A stretch of DNA of 17,107 nt, taken from contig CAJWTE010000009.1 in the NCBI GenBank assembly GCA_913046815.1, forward strand, positions 1-17,107, in the 5' to 3' direction. This DNA comes from an uncultured bacterium (GTDB lineage: Bacteria; Patescibacteriota; Minisyncoccia; Phycocordibacterales; UBA918). The translations under genes and the position numbers were made by a program. This document shows, one piece after another, positions 6,571 to 12,381 of this stretch (positions are counted from its first letter, which is position 1; every line of letters begins with the position of its first letter). A model generated the notes under the pieces. It made no database searches, had not been told where the DNA came from, and worked only from the letters and a program-made list of their open reading frames with translations.

Positions 6571-6930
6571 CTAGTCTTTATTAGAATCCTTGTGACTAAT
6601 GCAGGTGTTGGCACTAGGTAAAGCCGTTAGCCTCTTAGGTTCTATTGGGTTTTCACAGACAGTACAGATTCCATACTCGCCGGATTCAATTTTATGTAAT
6701 GCTTCTATGACTCTGTTGTATTCAGTTTCCAGGTTAGCCAATACGGCTCTATTTTCATCGTATTCTTCTGTATGGTCAGCAACTAAGTTTGAGTCAGATT
6801 CAGGAGTAGTCTGCTGAGCTGTTACCCAGTCACCTTTTACCTCAGGGTTTTGTACACCTAAAGTTTTCAACTCAGCCTCAAGAGTCGTTTTTTCTTTCAA
6901 TAAAGCTCCTTTCATTGTTTCTTGATCCAT
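6571..6930 (-). CDS. DksA/TraR-type zinc-finger protein
   Basis: A 119-residue protein of the DksA/TraR C4-finger superfamily, members of which bind the RNA polymerase secondary channel and modulate initiation. The N-terminal 80 residues are a charged coiled-coil hairpin. Its tip region contains acidic residues (ADHTEEYDENR, 51-61), but the exact DxxDxA motif of DksA is absent. The finger is CTVC (C89, C92) plus CISH (C110, H113), so the fourth ligand is His in place of the usual Cys. IEPKRL between them is a standard finger feature. It is the middle gene of the operon: its ATG lies one base after the TAA of the upstream 554-residue gene and it ends 3 nt before comM. Related short proteins are often annotated YteA- or YocK-like. 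The family is clear; the regulatory role is inferred. Confidence 0.9.
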   Translation of the reverse strand: MDQETMKGALLKEKTTLEAELKTLGVQNPEVKGDWVTAQQTTPESDSNLVADHTEEYDENRAVLANLETEYNRVIEALHKIESGEYGICTVCENPIEPKRLTALPSANTCISHKDSNKD

Positions 6931-6931
6931 G

Positions 6932-8596
6932 TTATTTCAAACTAGTTACTATAACTTCTAAAACCAGTCGGTCGTTTGCTATAAGAATAATATTTCTACT
7001 CAAGAAAGTATAGAACACCTCTCTACCGGTGTTTGTAGGCGATACTCTCAAGTCGCGATTTTGACTGTTTACATCAGCGAAGCTGTCACTGGTTGTGTTA
7101 CCAAATATTGGAGATAAGTCGTTAACCATAACTCGTTCCCACTGCAACATACCTCCAAAGGCGGTGTCAAAGTTCTCCACCTCCAAGATCATAAACGGAC
7201 TCGTTTCTATTACTCCCAAAGTTACCCCGTTAATGTTTCGTGTGAATGATCCCGGTGCTCTAAGACCAAGTATATTAACAGTCTCTTCTACACTGGCTGC
7301 CCTAGTTAGGCCGTCACCAGTAGCTACTATTGGATAAACGTGTGTCACACCACTGTTACCCTGGCTAATTACTTCTTGCCACGAGCTAAGTAGACCATCT
7401 TTAGATCCAGTCCATGGCACTGCTACTTGTGATTTAGTATTAATCACAGTCGGTATATTCGGAGCCAGCACCTTACCCGGTTGACTAACAAATTTATAAA
7501 TAGTGACTGCTGCCAATATACCTAATACTACTCCCACCACTATCACTATTATCATTAGGTACGGAATCTTGTTGTTTCTTTCTGGAGTTGGTCTGTATTT
7601 TGGTATACTGCCGTCTTCCTCGGTTTCCGTACTCACTTCTTCTACGCTCGGTGCATCTTGTACATCAACGGTATTCTCTTCACCCTCTAGGTTGGCAGAC
7701 TCCCAGGATGGAGGCTCAGCAATCTCCATATTCGCGGCAGTAGCTTCTGATGATTTTTCCCGGTTAGCAGGTAATGCGACACCTTCTGAGACTGGTGTTT
7801 CGGGAGTAGTTTGTATCGGTAGATTTTCTGTATCTACCACGTCGTTGGTTGGAGTTTGTATCGTCGGTGGCTTGGTAGATTCCCATGCTGGTTCGGGTAC
7901 ATCTTCTTGTTTTTTTATTGTCAGGCCGGATTTGTATTCCTTCTCTGGTTGTTGTCGTAAGCGAACGGTTATTTTTTGGTGGTCGTCACTTATTGGTAGA
8001 GCACTATGTTCTGCCGCCGATAACAGAGTGTTAGTTCGACTGTCTACCGATTCTACCTTCGGTTTGGAAGCTTCTTTTAAGCTGCGCCTAGCCCCGATTT
8101 CTTCTTCTGTATCTTTAAACCAATTAACAATCGACTTACCAATGGCTGGCAAGAGTTTAAACCCTTCATGTTTGGTGTCTGTCACAATACTGCCTGTAGC
8201 GCCTGTTTCCATGTCATGCATATCAGCACTTCCATGTCCCTCTAAGTGTGAGGGTGCATTATGAGTTTTTGACACAGTTTCAATATCAGATGAAATGTCA
8301 GTAGTTAATTCGTTCGAGATCGTCGGTTCTTTAGAGGCTGGTTGTAGATTGGTTTTATTAGCAGTGGTAAATGGTTTACTTTGCAAAGGTATTCGAGGGG
8401 TAGCCACTCCACTTTTAGTTATGTAGGCTTGTGGTTTTAAAGTTTTTTCCTGTGCAGGAGGCGCAACCAAACCAGGTTCAGCTTTCGGTACTGATTTTGG
8501 TGTAGGTGGGGTTTCCGTTTTGGTAGTTGATGACTTCGCCTTACTGTAATCACCAGCAAAGGTACGTACCCGACTAATTTTACTTCCTCCGTCCAT
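6932..8596 (-). CDS. Unrecognised single-pass membrane protein with long disordered N-terminal region
   Basis: I do not recognise this 554-residue protein. Residues 1-340 are rich in Pro, Thr, Ser, Glu and Lys and look disordered, apart from a possible amphipathic helix at about 144-175 (FKLLPAIGKSIVNWFK). A repeated short motif occurs at 235-240 (EPAWES) and 294-300 (EPPSWES). One transmembrane helix covers about 345-368 and is preceded by basic residues (PERNNK), predicting a cytoplasmic N-terminus. The C-terminal 180 residues would be outside the membrane and look like a folded domain (THVYPIVATGDGLTRAA, FMILEVENFDTAFGGML, NIILIANDRLVLEVIV). It is the first gene of the operon with the DksA-like gene (1-nt gap) and comM. 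A -10 TAGAAT just upstream predicts leaderless mRNA. A function linked to the cell surface or DNA uptake would be speculation. Confidence 0.85.
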   Translation of the reverse strand: MDGGSKISRVRTFAGDYSKAKSSTTKTETPPTPKSVPKAEPGLVAPPAQEKTLKPQAYITKSGVATPRIPLQSKPFTTANKTNLQPASKEPTISNELTTDISSDIETVSKTHNAPSHLEGHGSADMHDMETGATGSIVTDTKHEGFKLLPAIGKSIVNWFKDTEEEIGARRSLKEASKPKVESVDSRTNTLLSAAEHSALPISDDHQKITVRLRQQPEKEYKSGLTIKKQEDVPEPAWESTKPPTIQTPTNDVVDTENLPIQTTPETPVSEGVALPANREKSSEATAANMEIAEPPSWESANLEGEENTVDVQDAPSVEEVSTETEEDGSIPKYRPTPERNNKIPYLMIIVIVVGVVLGILAAVTIYKFVSQPGKVLAPNIPTVINTKSQVAVPWTGSKDGLLSSWQEVISQGNSGVTHVYPIVATGDGLTRAASVEETVNILGLRAPGSFTRNINGVTLGVIETSPFMILEVENFDTAFGGMLQWERVMVNDLSPIFGNTTSDSFADVNSQNRDLRVSPTNTGREVFYTFLSRNIILIANDRLVLEVIVTSLK

Positions 8597-8601
8597 AAAA
8601 C

Positions 8602-8607
8602 ATTCTA
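8602..8607 (-). promoter_or_regulatory. -10 element TAGAAT of the membrane protein-dksA-comM operon
   Basis: TAGAAT is followed by 5 nt (GTTTT) and the ATG at 8596, predicting a transcript starting at about the start codon. The -35 is not convincing. A GGAGG occurs just inside the coding region and cannot serve this start. Confidence 0.45.
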
Positions 8608-8658
8608 TGTAGATAGTATCTCATGTTTTCTCTAATTACTTGTCCGTTCATACACAAA

Positions 8659-8685
8659 ACGGGCGGTACTAAAGTTACCACCCGT
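8659..8685 (-). terminator. Terminator hairpin after pnp
   Basis: On the minus strand ACGGGTGGTA (8676-8685) pairs with TACCGCCCGT (8659-8668) through one G-U pair around a 7-nt loop, followed by TTTTG. It lies about 45 nt after the pnp stop and before the next operon. Confidence 0.75.
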
Positions 8686-8729
8686 AATACTTCCAAGTGT
8701 TGGTGCAGGAGGAATAAAAGAAAGCTGCT

Positions 8730-10856
8730 TTATTCAGGTTTTGTAAACCCCTTTCTTTCTGCGAATTCAGGATCGCGCTGTTTGATAGAAAGACCAATTT
8801 TACCTTCCTCAACTTTCGATACCACTGCCGGTACTATGTCACCAACTTTCAACAGACCTTCGAGTTTTTCGACTCTAAAAGGAGCCACTTCAGATATGTG
8901 AATCAAACCCTCATTCTGGTCGTCAATTTTTGCAAAGGCACCAAAATCGGCCAGTTTCGTTATTGTGACATCATATTGTTCCCCAACTTCAAAAGTTTTG
9001 GTCAGGTCTTCAACCATTTTAGCAGCCAGCTTGCCACTACCATTCTTGCCGGTAATAAAAATATTGCCGTCTTCTTCGATAGTAATTTCCTCTACTCCTG
9101 TTTTATCCTTGATACCATTAATGGTCTTTCCGCCAGATCCAATAACAAGTCCAATTTGAGCAGGGTCAATCTTAAGGGTAATAATTTCTGGTGCTCGAGG
9201 TGAAATATTTTCTCTTGGGGATGCAATCTCCTCTTCGATCGTATCTAAGATTTGTAATCTTGCCAACTTCGCTTTTTCTAGTGCTTCTGCGAGTATGTGG
9301 ACAGGAATGCCGCCAACTTTAACATCCATTTGAATAGCAGTAACACCTTCTCTCGTCCCGGCTACTTTGAAGTCCATGTCACCATGCTCATCCTCAGGTC
9401 CTTGTATATCTGTTAGCAGTGCGTAGTGCTCATCGTCGTGCATCATTAGACCTGAAGCAATACCAGCTACCGGTCGCTTAATCGGTACACCCCCGTCCAT
9501 AAGTGCCAAAGTGGACCCACAGACCGAAGCCATTGAACTCGATCCGTTTGAAGACATTGTTTCAGAGACTAGTCGAATGGTGTATGGGAATTCTGCCTTA
9601 TCGGGAATGACTGGAACTAAGGCTTTCTCAGCCAGGGCACCATGTCCGATCATGCGACGATTAAATCCTCCTACTCTGCCAGTCTCACCGACAGAAAATG
9701 GAGGAAAGTTGTAGTGGTGTATGTAACCTTTCTTCAGGTCCCTCTCCTCGATGGTGTCAATAAGTTGCGCAGCTTCTGGTCCACCAAGAGTTAGAGCAGT
9801 AAAAACATGAGTGCCCCCTCTATAGAAAATTCCTGACCCATGCAAAACCGGTGATACATTTCCCGCTTGTGCATATAGTTCTCTGACTTCGTCCATTCCC
9901 CTCCCGTCGGCACGTAGGTTTCTGTCGATAGCTCCTCTGTGCAGTTCCTCGTCAACTTTGTCCTCAAACCAGTCAACGGCTATTGATTTCTCAATTTGTA
10001 TCTCATTTTCTGCCAAGGTCTTTAACCACCTATCTTTCAGTTCGTATATGTGATCTTTACCAGCTTTATTGCTAAAGAGTACTGTTTCCAATTCCTTCGC
10101 AAAACTGTCATTCCAGATGGAGACAGCTTCAGTTGTTAGTGGGGTACTTTCAATGACAACTTTTTCTGTACCGATGGCGGTACGGATTTCCTTTTGCCAG
10201 TTTTCCAACTTCTCTTGAACTTTAGTACTGGCTTCTAGTATGGCTACAATATCATCTTCAGACACTTCATTAGCAGCTGTTTCGATCATGTTGATTTTTC
10301 CTTCCTTGCCACATGACAATACTTCAAAAACTAATCTGCCGTTTTCTCTATCTTTGTAAGTAGGGTTAATTAATACATCACCGGAATTTTCATCCAGACC
10401 AATTCTCACTGCGCCCACTGGTCCGTCCCATGGGATATCAGAAACAGTCAAAGCCAAAGACGCTCCTATCACAGACAATACATCCGGGTCGTCTTCCCCC
10501 ATTGCCAAAACAGTTGCGACAACTTGCACGTCACGCTTCATTTTGTGATCGAATAAGGGTCGAATGGTGCGGTCGATGATTCTCGCTGATAAAACAGCTT
10601 CTTCACTAGGGCGTCCTTCACGGCGTACGAACCTACTGCCCAAAATGGCGCCGGCTGCATAAAACTTTTCTTCAAATTCTACTGAAAGTGGAAAGTATGG
10701 CAACGTAGTTTCGCTACTACCCATGACTGCTGTCACCAAGACGGCGGTCTCGCCCATTCGAATTATTACTGACCCGTTGGCTTGGCCGGCAAGGTCAGAG
10801 AAGTCGGCTGTAATTTGTTTACCTGCTAATTCAAGCGAAAAACTTTTTTTCTTCAT
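8730..10856 (-). CDS. pnp: Polyribonucleotide nucleotidyltransferase (PNPase)
   Basis: PNPase is a trimeric phosphorolytic 3'-5' exoribonuclease central to mRNA decay. The 708-residue protein has the full architecture: first RNase PH domain (about 10-140, with FFEEKFYAAG-type and FVRREGRPSE motifs), a helical linker, second RNase PH domain (about 315-545) with the catalytic stretch TDIQGPEDEHGDMDFKVAGT, a KH domain with GSGG at 573-576, and an S1 domain from about 625 (ADFGAFAKI, GLIHISE). Length and order are normal. The ATG has no Shine-Dalgarno, and unlike most neighbours the gene has a leader of roughly 70 nt that folds (see 10875-10918). A NYN nuclease gene and rpsO lie upstream on the same strand, an expanded version of the rpsO-pnp pairing known in many bacteria. 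A hairpin terminator follows. Confidence 0.98.
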   Translation of the reverse strand: MKKKSFSLELAGKQITADFSDLAGQANGSVIIRMGETAVLVTAVMGSSETTLPYFPLSVEFEEKFYAAGAILGSRFVRREGRPSEEAVLSARIIDRTIRPLFDHKMKRDVQVVATVLAMGEDDPDVLSVIGASLALTVSDIPWDGPVGAVRIGLDENSGDVLINPTYKDRENGRLVFEVLSCGKEGKINMIETAANEVSEDDIVAILEASTKVQEKLENWQKEIRTAIGTEKVVIESTPLTTEAVSIWNDSFAKELETVLFSNKAGKDHIYELKDRWLKTLAENEIQIEKSIAVDWFEDKVDEELHRGAIDRNLRADGRGMDEVRELYAQAGNVSPVLHGSGIFYRGGTHVFTALTLGGPEAAQLIDTIEERDLKKGYIHHYNFPPFSVGETGRVGGFNRRMIGHGALAEKALVPVIPDKAEFPYTIRLVSETMSSNGSSSMASVCGSTLALMDGGVPIKRPVAGIASGLMMHDDEHYALLTDIQGPEDEHGDMDFKVAGTREGVTAIQMDVKVGGIPVHILAEALEKAKLARLQILDTIEEEIASPRENISPRAPEIITLKIDPAQIGLVIGSGGKTINGIKDKTGVEEITIEEDGNIFITGKNGSGKLAAKMVEDLTKTFEVGEQYDVTITKLADFGAFAKIDDQNEGLIHISEVAPFRVEKLEGLLKVGDIVPAVVSKVEEGKIGLSIKQRDPEFAERKGFTKPE

Positions 10857-10874
10857 ATTTTATTTTTAAGAGAC

Positions 10875-10918
10875 AGACAAGCTTCAGATTTCAAAGTCTG
10901 AAACCTACTTGCTTGTCT
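10875..10918 (-). promoter_or_regulatory. Stem-loop in the pnp 5' leader
   Basis: On the minus strand AGACAAGC (10911-10918) pairs with GCTTGTCT (10875-10882). Inside it TTCAGA (10897-10902) pairs with TCTGAA (10883-10888). The two helices abut on one side and are separated by an 8-nt bulge on the other. The structure ends about 18 nt before the pnp ATG. In enterobacteria a pnp leader stem-loop is processed by RNase III and then used by PNPase to control its own synthesis; a similar role here is inference. Confidence 0.6.
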
Positions 10919-10931
10919 ACCTCACTTCTAA

Positions 10932-10959
10932 CTTATAAACGATAACAGCCCGTGGCCAA
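10932..10959 (-). promoter_or_regulatory. Predicted promoter of pnp
   Basis: On the minus strand -35 TTGGCC (10954-10959) and -10 TATAAG (10932-10937) are 16 bp apart, with a predicted start near 10925 and a leader of about 70 nt. The -35 overlaps the arm of the hairpin that follows the 34-codon gene. Confidence 0.4.
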
Positions 10960-10985
10960 AAACGCAAAGCGCTCCGGCCACGGGC
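10948..10985 (-). terminator. GC-rich hairpin directly after the 34-codon gene
   Basis: Perfect 10-bp arms GCCCGTGGCC (10948-10957) and GGCCACGGGC (10976-10985) enclose 18 nt that contain a small CGC/GCG stem. On the minus strand it begins 5 nt after the stop at 10991. The downstream sequence is U-poor (TGTTATCGTTT), so termination may be partial or the structure may be a 3' stabiliser. Confidence 0.6.
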
Positions 10986-10990
10986 ATGTG

Positions 10991-11095
10991 CTATCCTTGC
11001 CACCTTACTCCGTGACGCGAATACATTTCCTTGAGCGCTTCGAGGTGGTACTCGCCGTCGTTAAGGAAATTCATGATTTTCATAAATATGTTCAT
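10991..11095 (-). CDS. Small gene, 34-codon unrecognised protein
   Basis: A short reading frame encoding 34 residues: it starts MNIFMKIMNFLNDGEYHLEA, continues LKEMYSRHGV and ends RWQG. It is supported by context, not homology. GGAGG (11100-11104) lies 4 nt before the ATG, the strongest Shine-Dalgarno in the window. A -35/-10 pair with 17-bp spacing lies upstream (11124-11152), and a 10-bp GC stem follows the stop by 5 nt. It is insulated from the NYN gene by a full terminator at 11156-11188. The peptide looks like an amphipathic helix followed by a basic tail, with no signal or transmembrane segment. Middle codons (GAC GGC GAG TAC CAC CTC) are richer in G/C-ending codons than the neighbours. 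Alternatives are a structured ncRNA or a leader peptide for pnp. I do not know its function. Confidence 0.6.
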   Translation of the reverse strand: MNIFMKIMNFLNDGEYHLEALKEMYSRHGVRWQG

Positions 11096-11099
11096 GTGT

Positions 11100-11104
11100 C
11101 CTCC
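11100..11104 (-). promoter_or_regulatory. Strong Shine-Dalgarno GGAGG of the 34-codon gene
   Basis: GGAGG sits 4 nt before the ATG at 11095. It matters because most other starts in the window lack any such site, so it is the main reason to call this short frame a gene. Confidence 0.65.
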
Positions 11105-11123
11105 ATAAAATTGCGACTCTTGT

Positions 11124-11152
11124 ACGATACTGCCAAACCTTCAGCTTGTAAA
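11124..11152 (-). promoter_or_regulatory. Predicted promoter of the 34-codon gene
   Basis: On the minus strand -35 TTTACA (11147-11152), 17 bp, -10 TATCGT (11124-11129). The predicted start is near 11117, giving a leader of about 22 nt that holds the GGAGG. Confidence 0.45.
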
Positions 11153-11155
11153 TGC

Positions 11156-11188
11156 AAAAAAAGAATTGGTGAGATATCTCACCAATTC
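11156..11188 (-). terminator. Strong Rho-independent terminator after the NYN gene
   Basis: A perfect 26-nt palindrome (GAATTGGTGAGAT at 11163-11175 with its complement at 11176-11188) is followed on the minus strand by seven U (A-run 11156-11162). It lies 35 nt after the NYN gene stop and separates that gene from the small gene and pnp. Confidence 0.9.
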
Positions 11189-11223
11189 CTTTAGCTACAT
11201 TTCAGTCCAGGATCTATCCCAGG

Positions 11224-11802
11224 TTATTCCATGTCGTCAGTGTCAGTACCGACCACTTTTTTTATTTGTTTCTTTAAACCGGTTTTCTTGTAGTTGCGTC
11301 TACCAATGGTGTAGGTTTTAGGATCTTCATCCATATCAATAAAGTCATCAACTACTTCACGCAACTTGCCTGATGCGGAGCGACCGAAGGTGATAGCTTC
11401 TACCTGACAGCCTTGGCTTTTAACGTATTCAACCAACGGAATGAAATCGCCGTCACCACTGGCAATCACGATAGCGTCTACCTTGTGGGCTAGCTTTATG
11501 GCGTCGACAGCGAGACCAACGTCCCAGTCCGCCTTCTTTGCACCTCCAAAAAATATTTGCAGATCCTTAGTTTTGATTTCTATACCCAGTTTTTCCAAAG
11601 CTTCAAAGAATGCCTCTTCCTCTCCACTTTCAGTGTTGACCACGTAAGCTAGGGCACGAATTAATTTTCGTTCACCTAAGGCATTTTTGATCACTTCCCC
11701 AAAGTTTACTTTTGCCTTATATAAATTTTTGGCACTGTGATATAGGTTTTGAGTATCGATAAGGATCGCTACCCGTTGCTCCGGGTGTCTTATTACTCTC
11801 AT
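11224..11802 (-). CDS. NYN domain (LabA/DUF88) PIN-like putative ribonuclease
   Basis: The 192-residue protein is a NYN-family PIN-like fold, a group of metal-dependent RNases. Conserved acidic positions are visible: D16 in VAILIDTQNLY, D92/D94 in the ADWDVGLAVD segment with D100, and D117/D119 in VIASGDGDFIPLVEY. This is the usual four-acid arrangement, followed by GCQVEAITFG and SGKLREVVDDFIDMD typical of LabA/DUF88. The last 35 residues are a basic tail with two KK pairs ending in an acidic TDTDDME. It sits between rpsO and pnp on the same strand, which fits a role in RNA processing or decay, but it has its own terminator, so it is not in one continuous operon with pnp. No Shine-Dalgarno or clear promoter is seen at its ATG. 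Substrate unknown. Confidence 0.9.
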   Translation of the reverse strand: MRVIRHPEQRVAILIDTQNLYHSAKNLYKAKVNFGEVIKNALGERKLIRALAYVVNTESGEEEAFFEALEKLGIEIKTKDLQIFFGGAKKADWDVGLAVDAIKLAHKVDAIVIASGDGDFIPLVEYVKSQGCQVEAITFGRSASGKLREVVDDFIDMDEDPKTYTIGRRNYKKTGLKKQIKKVVGTDTDDME

Positions 11803-11856
11803 AAAATTTGTTTATTTAAAAATGATAATTCTCCGCGTATAAAATATTAACAGTTA

Positions 11857-11878
11857 ACCCCGAACTTTAGTTCGGGGT
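11857..11878 (-). terminator. Hairpin after rpsO (probable terminator or 3' stabiliser)
   Basis: Ten-base arms ACCCCGAACT (11857-11866) and AGTTCGGGGT (11869-11878) with a 2-nt centre (in practice a 4-nt loop). It starts 5 nt after the rpsO stop. The following minus-strand sequence is AT-rich but without a clean U-run, so some readthrough into the NYN gene is likely. Confidence 0.6.
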
Positions 11879-11883
11879 AATAA

Positions 11884-12150
11884 CTATTTTTTCAGACCAA
11901 GTTTTTTGATCAAAGCCGAATAGGCCGTTTGGTCTTTTCGCTCGAGGTACTTTAGATGCTTGCGGCGATCTGCCACCATCTGCAATAAACCTCGTCGAGA
12001 GTGAAAATCTTTCGCGTTCTTCTTTAGGTGTGAAGATAGTTCATTGATCCTTCTGGTCAAGAGTGCGATTTGCGATTCTGGTGAACCAGTATCGCTGTCG
12101 TGTCTCTTCACATCTTTGATTGCGTTTTCTTTCTGTCTTTTACTTAACAT
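11884..12150 (-). CDS. rpsO: 30S ribosomal protein S15 (uS15)
   Basis: An 88-residue uS15 of standard length. S15 binds the central domain of 16S rRNA early in 30S assembly. Family signatures are present: HDSDTGSPESQIALLT (17-32), INELSSHLKKN, DFHSRRGLLQMVADRRKHLKYL (48-69) and the closing YSALIKKLGLKK. The ATG gives the usual N-terminus. No Shine-Dalgarno precedes it (ATTTTCTATTT), but two promoters upstream imply leaders of about 47 and 91 nt, longer than most genes here. S15 represses its own leader in several bacteria, and this leader has room for such a structure, though I could not identify one. The NYN and pnp genes follow on the same strand. Confidence 0.98.
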   Translation of the reverse strand: MLSKRQKENAIKDVKRHDSDTGSPESQIALLTRRINELSSHLKKNAKDFHSRRGLLQMVADRRKHLKYLERKDQTAYSALIKKLGLKK

Positions 12151-12203
12151 AAATAGAAAATGAATGAGTCTTTTTCCAACTAGATACGATAGTCTGTATA
12201 AAA

Positions 12204-12212
12204 ACTATATCA
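12204..12212 (-). promoter_or_regulatory. Extended -10 promoter (proximal) of rpsO
   Basis: On the minus strand the 9-mer TGATATAGT is an extended -10. The predicted start is near 12197, 47 nt before the rpsO ATG. No -35 match. Confidence 0.55.
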
Positions 12213-12247
12213 GAAAGAGTCTCGTTATTACCCGCGAAGGTTTATGA

Positions 12248-12276
12248 ACTATAGCATAAATAAGCCCGAAAATCAA
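12248..12276 (-). promoter_or_regulatory. Distal promoter of rpsO
   Basis: On the minus strand -35 TTGATT (12271-12276), 17 bp, -10 TATAGT (12248-12253) with TGC just before it, so both -35 and extended -10 are present. The predicted start is near 12241. This is among the best promoters in the window. TTTATG/CATAAA arms (12241-12246, 12255-12260) flank the -10. Confidence 0.65.
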
Positions 12277-12313
12277 CCCTTTAGTACCTGTCCTTCAATT
12301 TCCCCCTCCCCCC

Positions 12314-12350
12314 GTTAAACTGTTGGACATCCGATGTCCAACAGTTTAAC
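12314..12350. repeat. Perfect intergenic hairpin (H2)
   Basis: Seventeen-base arms GTTAAACTGTTGGACAT (12314-12330) and its complement (12334-12350) around CCG. It is flanked by a C-rich run (12301-12313) and lies between yvcK and the rpsO promoters. No U-run follows on either strand. Its apex GACAT/ATGTC and its basal GTTAA match features of the hairpin at 1565-1611. Confidence 0.8.
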
Positions 12351-12356
12351 TCCTGG

Positions 12357-12376
12357 GTGCTAGTGCTAGGGTGCTA
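12357..12376. repeat. Three GTGCTA copies
   Basis: GTGCTA is repeated at 12357-12362, 12363-12368 and 12371-12376, the last few bases before the yvcK stop at 12382. It may be part of, or debris from, the adjoining hairpin element; no function can be assigned. Confidence 0.5.
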
Positions 12377-12381
12377 CCTTT

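Noticed and set aside
7503..8264. Long plus-strand reading frame (253 codons)
   Set aside because: It lies antisense to the 554-residue gene, whose biased Pro/Thr/Ser codons keep the opposite frame open. No promoter or start signal fits it.
9791..9976. Second minus-strand frame inside pnp
   Set aside because: Overlaps pnp in another frame with no start signal; a shadow of the real gene.
10952..11194. 80-codon plus-strand frame opposite the 34-codon gene
   Set aside because: It starts at a GTG inside the hairpin with no ribosome site and runs through a terminator palindrome. The minus-strand frame has all the signals.
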